This document shows, piece by piece, positions 49,827 through 58,535 of a stretch of 64,000 nucleotides of DNA. This DNA is from Pelolinea submarina. Lineage in GTDB: Bacteria > Chloroflexota > Anaerolineae > Anaerolineales > Anaerolineaceae. The translations under genes were made by a program, and so were the position numbers. How positions within the stretch are numbered: the first letter of the stretch is position 1; the number at the start of each line of letters is the position of its first letter. The stretch is taken from assembly GCF_003966975.1 (NCBI RefSeq), contig NZ_AP018437.1, positions 1,240,001 to 1,304,000 of the forward strand, read 5' to 3'. Under the pieces are notes generated by a model. It did not search any database. It was not told the DNA's origin and worked only from the letters and a program-made list of their open reading frames with translations.

Positions 49827-51116
49827 ATGCAGGTCATTGACTTTATTGTTAATCAAATTCTACGAGAACCTTCCATATTCATGGGCATCATCGTGCTGCT
49901 CGGCATGCTTTTTCTTAGGAAAGAGCCTAAAGATATCCTGGCTTCAACTCTGAAAACGATTGTGGGGGTGCGCCTGGTGCAGGTGGCGGCGGATTTGTTG
50001 ATCAATTCCTCCAAACCGATTATGGATATGCTGGTCTTGCGCTTTGGCTTGCAGGGGCGGGTGGCGGATCCCTGGACGGGGGTGGCAGAGGGACTGGAAA
50101 GAATGGCCGATACCAGTCTGGTTGGCAAGATAGGCTTGATTATGGTGATGGCCTGGTTGTTACACCTGCTGTTCTCTCGTTTCACCCGTTTCAAAGTGGT
50201 TTATCTGACCGGCCACATCATGTTCTCGGATACCGTGCTGGTAACATTTTTTATCTATGCAGTCACCGGATGGACGGATTGGCGCGCGCTGGCGCTGCCG
50301 GTGTTTCTGCTGGCGTTTTATTGGTGGTTCTGGCCGTCCTTGATGCGCAAACCACTCAAAGCACTGGTGGGGGAGGATAACCTGACGCTGGGGCACGATA
50401 TGGTTTTCTTCGGCTGGTTGGCGTTTTGGATCGCCAAATGGACCGGCGATACCCGCCATGACACGGAAGAGCTGGAATTCCCCGGTTGGTTGAGCATCAT
50501 GCGCGATACGGTGGTTTCTTACAGCCTGATCATGGCAACGCTGTACACGCTGATTGGCATTCTGTCCGGTCCCGAAGTGGGGGCAATGTTTTCCGGGGAC
50601 AAGAACTACATTATCTTCTCGTTCATCCAGGGCATCAACACCGCGGCCGGTATCACACTACTCATGTTTGGCGTGCGCATGTTCCTGGATGAATTGCTGC
50701 CGGCTTTTGAAGGTTTTGCCAAGGTGGTGGTTCCCGGCGCGGTGCCGGCTGTTGACGTACCGGCTTTTTGGGCGTATGCTCCCCAAGCAGCCCTGTTGGG
50801 ATTGATTTCCACGCTGTTTGGCATGCTGACGGGTGTGATGCTGCAAATCCTGCTGGGTATGTCGTATATCACCATACCCGGCGTTATCCCGCTGTTCAGC
50901 GGCGGCTGCACGTTGGGCGCCCTGGCTTCGCGTTACGGCGGTGTGCGCGGGACGGTTATTGCAACTTACATATTGGGTATTATTCAGGTGTTCGGATCGA
51001 TCTGGCTGGCTGAAGTGGTCGGTTTCGAGATTGCCGGCGGCGGTCATATGGATTACTGTACCTATTGGCCGGCTTTGTTAACGGTTATTAAAGCTTTCAC
51101 CGGAATGGTGAATTAA
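49827..51116 (+). CDS. Ascorbate-type PTS EIIC protein (UlaA/SgaT family), unpaired
   Basis: A 429-aa protein with about ten helices. The N-terminus (FIVNQILREPSIFMGIIVLLG, then STLKTIVGVRLVQVA) and the C-terminal GGCTLGALASRYGGVRGT follow the UlaA/SgaT pattern. UlaA normally needs EIIA and EIIB to phosphorylate ascorbate, but neither lies in the window. It may be a phosphorylation-independent carrier, possibly exporting or importing an acid of the pathway. Family assignment is strong; mode of action is open. Confidence 0.82.
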   Translation: MQVIDFIVNQILREPSIFMGIIVLLGMLFLRKEPKDILASTLKTIVGVRLVQVAADLLINSSKPIMDMLVLRFGLQGRVADPWTGVAEGLERMADTSLVGKIGLIMVMAWLLHLLFSRFTRFKVVYLTGHIMFSDTVLVTFFIYAVTGWTDWRALALPVFLLAFYWWFWPSLMRKPLKALVGEDNLTLGHDMVFFGWLAFWIAKWTGDTRHDTEELEFPGWLSIMRDTVVSYSLIMATLYTLIGILSGPEVGAMFSGDKNYIIFSFIQGINTAAGITLLMFGVRMFLDELLPAFEGFAKVVVPGAVPAVDVPAFWAYAPQAALLGLISTLFGMLTGVMLQILLGMSYITIPGVIPLFSGGCTLGALASRYGGVRGTVIATYILGIIQVFGSIWLAEVVGFEIAGGGHMDYCTYWPALLTVIKAFTGMVN

Positions 51117-51141
51117 TTTATTTATGATGGAGGATTTGAAA

Positions 51142-52038
51142 ATGAAACCGAAAATTGGCTTTATTGGATTGGGTATTATGGGGCGGCACATGTGCTCGCA
51201 TTTGATCGAAGCGGGTTACAGTTTGTGCGTGTATGACCTCAACCCCGCGGCTGTCAAGGAGTTGACGGACAAAGGCGCGGCATCCTGCTCTAGCTGTAAA
51301 GAAGTTGCAGCCAATAGCGATGTGGTTATCTCCATGGTACCGGATTCCCCCGATGTAGAAAAAGTGGTCTTAGGTGAAGGCGGCATCATTGAAGCTGCCC
51401 GCGCAGGATTGATATATGTCGATATGAGCACCATCGCGCCGGCCACCTCGCAAAAGGTGGCAGCCGAATTGGCAAAGAAGGGTGTGCGCAGTCTGGACGC
51501 GCCGGTCAGCGGCGGTGAAGCCGGCGCCATGAACGCAGGGCTGTCCATCATGGTAGGCGGAGATGAAGCCTTGTTCAACGAGGTCATGCCGATCTTTGAG
51601 ATCATGGGCAAGACCGTCACCCTGTGCGGCGGCAGTGGCGCCGGGCAGACTGTCAAGGCCTGCAACCAGATTCAGGTGGCCATGAACTTCATTGGCATGG
51701 CGGAAGCTTTCGTGTTGGGCGCCAAAGCCGGAGTAGATCCGGCCGTGGTTTTGAAAGTGTTAAGCGGCGGGTATGCCCAATCACGCGTGATGGACGTGCG
51801 CGGGCCGAAAATCATCAAGGGTGAATTTGAACCGGGCTTTAAGAGCAAGTTCCATTATAAAGACCTCAATATCGTGATGGATACCGCGCGGGCACTGAAC
51901 GTGCCCTTGCCGGCCACAGCCCTGGCGCATGAGTTATTTAATGCGCTGCTGGCTTCCGGGCGGGGTGAATTGGATCATTCCGCGGTGATCACCGTCCTGG
52001 AGCAATTGGCAGGTGTGGAAGCGCGTACGAAACAATAG
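51142..52038 (+). CDS. Beta-hydroxyacid dehydrogenase, 2-hydroxy-3-oxopropionate (tartronate semialdehyde) reductase-like
   Basis: Start at ATG 51142, eight bases after GGAGG. The 298-aa protein has the N-terminal cofactor motif IGFIGLGIMGRHM, the substrate loop LDAPVSGGEAGAMNAG and the catalytic Lys in GAGQTVKACNQIQVA. Length and motifs fit GarR/GlxR, which reduces tartronate semialdehyde to glycerate with NAD(P)H. 3-Hydroxyisobutyrate dehydrogenase and sulfolactaldehyde reductase are close relatives and cannot be excluded. It is the last gene of the operon; a terminator follows. Confidence 0.86.
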   Translation: MKPKIGFIGLGIMGRHMCSHLIEAGYSLCVYDLNPAAVKELTDKGAASCSSCKEVAANSDVVISMVPDSPDVEKVVLGEGGIIEAARAGLIYVDMSTIAPATSQKVAAELAKKGVRSLDAPVSGGEAGAMNAGLSIMVGGDEALFNEVMPIFEIMGKTVTLCGGSGAGQTVKACNQIQVAMNFIGMAEAFVLGAKAGVDPAVVLKVLSGGYAQSRVMDVRGPKIIKGEFEPGFKSKFHYKDLNIVMDTARALNVPLPATALAHELFNALLASGRGELDHSAVITVLEQLAGVEARTKQ

Positions 52039-52139
52039 AGAAAGCCCAATCCGGGGCAGAATATAAGTGCTGCATAATAGAAAATTGTACAAAATAATTG
52101 TACGAGATTGCCGCTTTTTGAGGCTATAACTGTCACCTG

Positions 52140-52200
52140 GATTGTTGGTAGAACAATCTTACCCAGACACAACTTCGGTTTTCCCGGGGTTGTGTTTTTA
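52140..52200 (+). terminator. Terminator region at the end of the catabolic operon
   Basis: A hairpin GATTGTT/AACAATC (52140-52158) is followed by ACACAAC/GTTGTGT (52167-52195) and a T-run. The second is the probable terminator. Confidence 0.72.
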
Positions 52201-52219
52201 AATTAAAAAGGTCGATATT

Positions 52220-53125
52220 TTACAGGATGATCGAGGTAAAAACCAGCAGCAGGAAGGAAATGGGCGTTATCAGGGAAGACGCAAATGTGAAATAAGACGC
52301 GACACGAAAGCCTTCTTTGCGGTACAGATAGGAACCCAGACTCACGTCTGCGACCAGCATGAATAGTGATGATACCGGCAGCAGCAGCAGCCGTTCAGAG
52401 GGCGCCTCTTCCATTATGCCCAGGGCAGTGTTAAAGCCCATGATTATTGTAGCCCGCGTAGGGATAATAAAACTGACGACTATCAGCAGACTGATGGAAA
52501 GGATTAATCCGGCCAGGATGAAGTTACGCGCGAATTTATCTTTCAACATGCTGGTCATCATCAATTCCACATTCGTTGAACGGGGTTTGATGGGCGCGAT
52601 AGAGCCGAGTTCAGAAAAACGCCGGAAAGCGTATTGGAAGCCTTCCATATCGCCGGGTGAAATGACCAACACCTTCTGACGGGTGGCGATCAGGATCAAT
52701 TTACTTGAGTCGGAGGCGACGAATTCAAGCGTGCCCAATTCGTTGGACTGCTGCACGCCGATGATGGCACCTAATATGCTGAAGCGCGGCATGGGAATAT
52801 CGTACGGCATTTCATCCGCCACACGCAGCCATTCGATCTCAATCATGGGAATGTCTTCCGTACGCAGTCCCCATTGAATGTGCAGCCCGTCACGGTCAAG
52901 GATGTATTTGGCCCGCAGCAGGGAAAATAACCGGTAAGCGAACATGGGCACAGGCAGAAATGCGACAATACCACCGACCAGGTAGAGAATGAAAAAACCG
53001 CGGGTTTCCTGTGCCATAGCCAGCATAAAAAAACCACCGCTGGCCGAGATGGAAAGCAGGAGAAAACCGGCATGGAAGATGACACCGCGCCTGCGAGCCG
53101 GTTGAAATTCCTGTGTGTTATCCAT
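52220..53125 (-). CDS. Membrane protein with a PH-like (bPH) domain
   Basis: Start at ATG 53125; a GTG two codons upstream is possible. The 301-aa protein has two N-terminal helices, a central PH-like beta region (KYILDRDGLHIQWGLRTEDIPMIEIEWLRV, to about VLVISPGDMEGFQYAFRRFSE), and three or four C-terminal helices. Bacterial PH-domain membrane proteins of this kind are widespread with unknown roles. It begins nine bases after the aminotransferase gene, so they may be co-transcribed, but function does not follow. Confidence 0.72.
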   Translation of the reverse strand: MDNTQEFQPARRRGVIFHAGFLLLSISASGGFFMLAMAQETRGFFILYLVGGIVAFLPVPMFAYRLFSLLRAKYILDRDGLHIQWGLRTEDIPMIEIEWLRVADEMPYDIPMPRFSILGAIIGVQQSNELGTLEFVASDSSKLILIATRQKVLVISPGDMEGFQYAFRRFSELGSIAPIKPRSTNVELMMTSMLKDKFARNFILAGLILSISLLIVVSFIIPTRATIIMGFNTALGIMEEAPSERLLLLPVSSLFMLVADVSLGSYLYRKEGFRVASYFTFASSLITPISFLLLVFTSIIL

Positions 53126-53140
53126 ACTCACCCGAAACCA

Positions 53141-54334
53141 TTATCCGTTTTCTGCGCATTCTGCCAGTATCCGGCAAACCAAATCGACCTGCTCTTCCGT
53201 CATGACTCCCGAGAAGGGCAGGGCCAAACCGCGCCGGCCCAAATCTTCCGTTATGGGGTAATCGCCTGCGCGGTATCCGAACTTCTCAGCCAGGTAAGGC
53301 TGTAAGTGAATCGGGATAAAGTAAGGCCGCACGGGGATGCCGGCCTCGTCCAGCGCGGCGGCAAAGTGGTCGCGGTCAATTTTAGGACTAACGCGGATGA
53401 CATACACAAACCAACTCATGCGCGTGGTATCCGGCCCAACGTAAGGAAGCTCGATGCCGTTGACGGCTGCCAGGCGCTGGTTATAGTACTGCGCTACCTG
53501 ATTGCGTTTTTCAATCAGGTTATCGATGCGCTTCATCTGGGAAAGGCCCAGCGCGGCGCTCATTTCGTCCATGCGGTAGTTGTAGCCCAGATTGGTGTGC
53601 TGCAGCCAGGTATCACCCTGGGCGCGGCCCTGGTTGCGCAGAGAGGCCATATAATCGGCAGCTTGCGCATCGTTGGTGACGATGATGCCGCCCTCGCCGG
53701 TGGTGATCTGTTTGTTGGGGTAGAACGCAAAAACGCCGTAATCACCCATTAAACCGGCTTTACGGCCTTTATATTCAGCACCGAGCGCCTCACAGGAATC
53801 CTCAATTAATATCAGGTTGTATTGGTCGGCAATTTTCCGAATGGCGTCGAAATCGGCCGGTTGGCCGAACACATCCACGGCCAGGATGGCGCGCAGCTTG
53901 CCGGGCTTTTCAGCACCTGTGCGCGGCAGCCATTTACGCATGCGCTTTTCATCAGCGCTGCTCAAATCGGCTGCGGCTTCCGCCAGCTTTTCCACGTCGA
54001 TATTGCCGCTTTTAGGGTCCACATCCACAAAAACAGGAATAGCCTGTTCAAACAGGATGACGTTTGTAGAGGAAACAAAAGAAAAAGGCGTGGTTATAAC
54101 CATGTCTCCCGGTTGGATGCCCGCGGCCCGGATGCAAAGGTGCAGCCCGCTGGTACCGGAGCTGACTGCGATGCCATGCTGCGCACCGCTGTAAGCGCAA
54201 ATGGCTTGCTCAAAGGCGACTACGCGCGGCCCGATGCTGAGGGAAGTGGTTTGTAATACTTCCTGAACGGCCTGGCGGTCGCTGTCGTCAATCTCGGGGC
54301 TGGACATTGGGACAAGATATTTTGGATTTGCCAT
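53141..54334 (-). CDS. DegT/DnrJ/EryC1/StrS-family sugar aminotransferase
   Basis: Start at ATG 54334 with GGTGG eight bases upstream. The 397-aa PLP enzyme has the aspartate of DSCEALGA and the PLP-binding Lys in FYPNKQITTGEGG. These enzymes aminate a keto-sugar nucleotide, making amino sugars such as bacillosamine precursors. The nearby NeuD-like acyltransferase, two genes upstream in the same direction, would acylate the new amino group. Together they suggest a modified amino sugar for surface glycans. Confidence 0.92.
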   Translation of the reverse strand: MANPKYLVPMSSPEIDDSDRQAVQEVLQTTSLSIGPRVVAFEQAICAYSGAQHGIAVSSGTSGLHLCIRAAGIQPGDMVITTPFSFVSSTNVILFEQAIPVFVDVDPKSGNIDVEKLAEAAADLSSADEKRMRKWLPRTGAEKPGKLRAILAVDVFGQPADFDAIRKIADQYNLILIEDSCEALGAEYKGRKAGLMGDYGVFAFYPNKQITTGEGGIIVTNDAQAADYMASLRNQGRAQGDTWLQHTNLGYNYRMDEMSAALGLSQMKRIDNLIEKRNQVAQYYNQRLAAVNGIELPYVGPDTTRMSWFVYVIRVSPKIDRDHFAAALDEAGIPVRPYFIPIHLQPYLAEKFGYRAGDYPITEDLGRRGLALPFSGVMTEEQVDLVCRILAECAENG

Positions 54335-54416
54335 AGGGTTAACCACCTTGATTTTGGTTTAGGAACATCGTGGACATTATAGCATTGGCGTGCGCATATG
54401 GCTGCGCCTTGAGAAA

Positions 54417-54878
54417 TCAGGATTCGGTTGGCGGGGTGTCCTGCGGAGGTTCGACATCCTCTTCAAACGGTTCTTCCGGCTCATACTCCGGCTCTTCCAG
54501 TTGCAGGTCTACCTGGTCTTCCATAGTCACCTGGCCGCGCAGGAAAGCGCCTTCTTCGGTGGAAAAGGCGGAAATAACCACATTACCCCATACGCGTCCG
54601 GTGCTGCGAATTTCCAGTTTCTCCGCAGTAATATTGCCGTGCACAGCTCCTGCCACGATGACGGAGTTGGCGCGCATATTCTCACAGGTTACTTTGCCGG
54701 TCTCGCCGATTACCACCAATCCGTGCAGCGCGATTTCGCCCTCGAAGATACCTTCCAGGCGGATACCACCGTGACCGCTGATGCGTCCGTGCCAGCTGAT
54801 ACCCTCGCCCAGAACGGATGTAACCCGTTCAACTTGCGCAGGCGCAGGTTGGTTGGAATTGGTCGGTCGTTTGAACAT
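54417..54878 (-). CDS. Bactofilin (polymer-forming cytoskeletal protein)
   Basis: A 153-aa cytosolic bactofilin. The central domain shows short hydrophobic repeats (ISWHGRISGHGGIRLEGIFEGEI, VVIGETGKVTCENMRA, VIVAGAVHGNITAEKLEI) of the right-handed beta-helix, flanked by a short N-terminal tail and an acidic C-terminal tail. Bactofilins polymerise without nucleotides and position cell-wall or surface enzymes. It lies between the aminotransferase and acyltransferase genes. Confidence 0.93.
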   Translation of the reverse strand: MFKRPTNSNQPAPAQVERVTSVLGEGISWHGRISGHGGIRLEGIFEGEIALHGLVVIGETGKVTCENMRANSVIVAGAVHGNITAEKLEIRSTGRVWGNVVISAFSTEEGAFLRGQVTMEDQVDLQLEEPEYEPEEPFEEDVEPPQDTPPTES

Positions 54879-54889
54879 AAGCAGAAATC

Positions 54890-55597
54890 CTAGACAGCCT
54901 TATTTTTGTTTTTGTTGGGGTCGTATGGCGGCCAGATGGCGCCGGCGTATACCCGTGTTCCGGGTGGAACGTCTTTCTTGATGGTCGCGCCGTTGCCGAT
55001 GCGGGCTTCTTTGCCCACGCGCACACCGATGTTAACCGTCGCGTTCATGCCAATTTGGGCAAAATCTTCGATGATGACCTCGCCGGCAGTCATGGCGCCC
55101 GGCGATAGGCTGGTGCAAACTCCCAATACACAATCGTGCGATACTACCACGGAATTATTGATTAGTGTTCCCATGCCTACCACGGCATAGCCGCTGACGT
55201 AGCTCATGGCCAGAATAAGCACGCCGGCTTCCAGGCGCGCGCTGGGATCCACGTGCGCGGTCGGGTGTACGATGGCCGGGCAGACAAAACCGGCATCCGC
55301 CAGTTGATGGAACACATTCAAGCGCACTTTGTAGTTGCCGATGCCGCCCACAGAATTGACCGCCAAGCGCACACCTTCTTTGTATAACTCCGGCAGCACC
55401 TCGGCACCGCCCAGAACGGGCGATCCGATGATGTCTGTGCCCTTGGGAATGTTGTCGTCGATGATACCGACGATTTGGTAGCAGCCCAACACACGCACGG
55501 ACTCAATGATCATTTTGCTCAAACCGCCGCCGCCGTAAATAATGACTTTACTGGCGTCAAAAGCGAAATTCGGATATGTGTTTTGTTCTTCAGTCAT
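54890..55597 (-). CDS. NeuD/PglD-like sugar O- or N-acyltransferase
   Basis: A 235-aa protein. The N-terminal half has a Rossmann-like loop (IIYGGGGLSKMIIES) that binds the sugar nucleotide. The C-terminal half is a left-handed beta-helix of hexapeptide repeats with the catalytic His in VVVSHDCVLG. PglD acetylates UDP-4-amino sugars and NeuD sialic acid. It starts a run with bactofilin and the DegT aminotransferase, so it probably acylates the product of that enzyme. Confidence 0.9.
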   Translation of the reverse strand: MTEEQNTYPNFAFDASKVIIYGGGGLSKMIIESVRVLGCYQIVGIIDDNIPKGTDIIGSPVLGGAEVLPELYKEGVRLAVNSVGGIGNYKVRLNVFHQLADAGFVCPAIVHPTAHVDPSARLEAGVLILAMSYVSGYAVVGMGTLINNSVVVSHDCVLGVCTSLSPGAMTAGEVIIEDFAQIGMNATVNIGVRVGKEARIGNGATIKKDVPPGTRVYAGAIWPPYDPNKNKNKAV

Positions 55598-55627
55598 TTT
55601 TATACCTGTTTGGATAGATTATATCCT

Positions 55628-56239
55628 CTAAATATTCAGCCGGGACCGGACTGCTTCGGCAGAAACGACAAAACGCCAGGGCAAGCTTACCCAGGGTTCG
55701 CCGGAGTACTGAATGCCGATGCGCGGCGTGCGCTGGATGATTTCCTCCGGAATTTCCAGCCCCTGTTCAATAAAAAGGCCGTCCTGCCTGCCGCATAAAT
55801 CAACGCCATTCTGTTCCCGCTCGATGGCCAGCGCTTTGGTCAGCTTGGCCGGCCCGTCGCACCACAGCTTTTCCGCGATGCCTGCCCTCCGCTCGGCGAT
55901 AAAATCCAAACCTTCCAGCGGCAGCATGGCGCGCAGGAGCACCGCGGCGGGGTAATCGGCCGGGCCGCATACGCAGTTGAGCATCCAATGCATGCCGTAA
56001 GTGAAATAAACGTAAGCGCGTCCGCCCTGCGCGTACATCATATCGTTGCGCGCGGTCCTGCCGCTGCGTGCGTGGCAGGCTTGGTCGCTTTCCCCATCAT
56101 AGGCTTCCGTTTCCAGGATGATGCCGCTGATGCGTTTGCCGCCAATCAGGCGTACCAGGCGTTGGCCCAGTAAAGCTCTGGCTGCTTCCTGCACAGGTTG
56201 AAGGTAGAATTCACGTTTAAGAAGGGTTTGCGAGGCCAA
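55628..56239 (-). CDS. mpg: DNA-3-methyladenine glycosylase (MPG/AAG type)
   Basis: A 203-aa base-excision enzyme that removes alkylated purines. The family signature is clear: catalytic Glu in GIILETEAYDGESDQACHA, then GRTARNDMMYAQGG, YVYFTYGMHWMLNCV and LLRAMLPLEG. Length is normal for bacterial members. It lies ten bases downstream of a GT-C-like membrane gene but shares no obvious function with it. Confidence 0.95.
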   Translation of the reverse strand: MASQTLLKREFYLQPVQEAARALLGQRLVRLIGGKRISGIILETEAYDGESDQACHARSGRTARNDMMYAQGGRAYVYFTYGMHWMLNCVCGPADYPAAVLLRAMLPLEGLDFIAERRAGIAEKLWCDGPAKLTKALAIEREQNGVDLCGRQDGLFIEQGLEIPEEIIQRTPRIGIQYSGEPWVSLPWRFVVSAEAVRSRLNI

Positions 56240-56248
56240 GAGTGGATT

Positions 56249-58276
56249 CTATTCTCCCTCGGCTGCGTATTGTGCCAGGAAATCCTGACAGATTGCCTCC
56301 GTTGGTGTGCTTTGTCTCGGCACCAGCAGCTCCACGCCAATTTCTCTGGAAGTGTACAAGGGTTCATAGGTACATAGCAACGGGATGGTCACCCACTTTA
56401 CATACGCGTCGTTTTCTTCACCAAAAGAAGATTCTGATCCGCGAATGACGTAGTTGCTGGGTTCGTTGACGATCAGAACAAAGTGGCTATCGATCAAGTC
56501 TTTATAGAATCCCTTGAAATAGTCCTCGTTATCCGCCATGGCCTGATCCATCAGGTATTTCTTCTCATAGTCATCTTCCAACAGCACATCTTTGACCATG
56601 CCAAAGGTCAGTAATTGACGCTGGTCTATGAACAGGATCTCGCCTTTAAGTCTGTATTCGTCCACCGTACTGTTGATAGTGTTCATAACCTCGTTAGTGG
56701 TTTCCTGGGCAGGTAAAGACAGGCGCGTGCCGCCTTGCAGGGTATAAGTGACCGGCGCGACCAAAGCAATACAGGTCAGGATAACCAACAGGGGTTGTTT
56801 GGTGACGGGATAATGGGTATCGCGCAACGCCAGCAATGCGATGGTTGCGATGATAACCAGTGTAACCAGGTAGTTGTCCAGGTTGTGCAGGTTGCTGCCC
56901 CCGCCGATTTTCACGCTGGCGATTAATCCGACCACCAGAAAAGCAGCGCTGATGATCAGCATGGACAACCGCTGCAGCCAGTTGACCTTCCAGGCACGTT
57001 TGGCTGCCAGAACGATTAGCAGAATTACCAACGGCAGGCTGGCCCACATAATTCCGTACAGGATGCCGGGCGGGTAGGTGGGGTTGGGATATAAGCGGTT
57101 CCATAACAAAGGCTGGCGGGTGGTTGAAGAGACCACGTCCGGCAGCAGTTTCACGGTGGAGGTGGACAGGTTGCGCAGGAGCGGCAGCAGGATCTGCCCC
57201 CCAAAGTAGCCACTGATACCCAATACGACCGGCTTGATCAGTTCCTTGATTTTGTCTTTTGAAAAACCCGGCGCTTCGATTTCCAGCAGCGCCAGCAAAG
57301 CCGACCACAAACCGGGTGAATAGGCCCAGGTCCAGCGCGAACTGCGCACGTAATAGGAGATCAGCGCGATCAACAGCGCGCCGATGGGCAGTTTGGCGCG
57401 CGTAGCCAGTACGGTTACCAGCGCACCCAGGATCAGCGGCGGATAAATTGGGCCTTGATCCAGAAAAAGGAAGGTCCAACCGGCAAAAACCAAAGCCGCC
57501 AATCCCATATATTTCGAATGCGGTTTTTTCCAAACTGCAACCCAACCCAACAGCAGGGAAGGGATGATCCAGACCAGCTGGTACCACAGGCGGAATGCGC
57601 CGATGCTCAGGTTGGGGAAGATGAAAGGCAGCGCCCAGGGTACTTGCATACCCCAGGTGATAAAGGCAAAAACAGGTCCACCATCCAGCGTCTGGTAGCG
57701 ATAGCTGCCCAGCATTGTGGAATAGTCAAAGAAACGGTTGCCTTCCGACCAGAACAATGTAAATGGGTAGGAGGTTACCTGGCATAATTTGAGCAAAATA
57801 GCGTGACCGGTTCCCGAGGCCATCACCAATGCGGCTGTAATAAGTAGCGCTTGCCCGTCATTATCTTCAGGCTTTAGGAAAAGTTTGGCAACTAATAAAG
57901 AGAAACCGTAAATCAGTAAGGTTTCTTCCCAGTATCCGAATGTGAAGTTTTGAGGCAGGGGAAGCACCCATTTGATCAGTCCCGGCAGGAGCACTAAAAT
58001 GGCTGCGGCAGCCCAACGAAACACGGGCGGTAAATTCGGTTTTCGTGTTTCAAATCCCGATTTGGCGCGGATGATGCGCAAGAATCCAAAAGCCAGATAG
58101 ATGGCAGCGGATAGAACACTGGCCAGGAGAAAAACAATGAAGCGTTTGGAATGCCAGATATTTTGTTGACCTACGTAAGCGAAGACGTTGACCAGGTAGA
58201 ATTCTCGAAAGCCCAGGTAACCCAAAATACCCAGTAATCCCCATATTGAAATGCGATAAGTTTTGGATCTGTTCAT
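56249..58276 (-). CDS. Large polytopic membrane protein, possible GT-C glycosyltransferase
   Basis: A 675-aa protein with about thirteen hydrophobic helices and a soluble C-terminal region of about 130 residues. An acidic residue-rich loop after the first helices of the conserved part (FWSEGNRFFDYST) lies where GT-C enzymes hold their catalytic acid. I do not recognise the exact family. A divergent gene of similar type starts 260 bases away, suggesting a pair of glycan-assembly proteins. Confidence 0.6.
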   Translation of the reverse strand: MNRSKTYRISIWGLLGILGYLGFREFYLVNVFAYVGQQNIWHSKRFIVFLLASVLSAAIYLAFGFLRIIRAKSGFETRKPNLPPVFRWAAAAILVLLPGLIKWVLPLPQNFTFGYWEETLLIYGFSLLVAKLFLKPEDNDGQALLITAALVMASGTGHAILLKLCQVTSYPFTLFWSEGNRFFDYSTMLGSYRYQTLDGGPVFAFITWGMQVPWALPFIFPNLSIGAFRLWYQLVWIIPSLLLGWVAVWKKPHSKYMGLAALVFAGWTFLFLDQGPIYPPLILGALVTVLATRAKLPIGALLIALISYYVRSSRWTWAYSPGLWSALLALLEIEAPGFSKDKIKELIKPVVLGISGYFGGQILLPLLRNLSTSTVKLLPDVVSSTTRQPLLWNRLYPNPTYPPGILYGIMWASLPLVILLIVLAAKRAWKVNWLQRLSMLIISAAFLVVGLIASVKIGGGSNLHNLDNYLVTLVIIATIALLALRDTHYPVTKQPLLVILTCIALVAPVTYTLQGGTRLSLPAQETTNEVMNTINSTVDEYRLKGEILFIDQRQLLTFGMVKDVLLEDDYEKKYLMDQAMADNEDYFKGFYKDLIDSHFVLIVNEPSNYVIRGSESSFGEENDAYVKWVTIPLLCTYEPLYTSREIGVELLVPRQSTPTEAICQDFLAQYAAEGE

Positions 58277-58535
58277 AATGACCTGATGATTGATTTCGTT
58301 TATTTCTCTCGCGTTTAATCAAAAGATTGCGCTAAACAATTCTAATGTATATTTGCGGGCATCAACATCTTTGATCCTTAAGCGGCGATTATTTTTCATT
58401 CGTAAATGTCGCTTTGGCTTGTTCTTTGTAATCGGGATGTAAACTATGCGTTAAGGGATTGAAATACGGTTGAGAATGCTGTAATGTTAAAATGACGTTG
58501 CTTATTTCAAAGCTTTTTGGAAAGGTAACTAGAGC

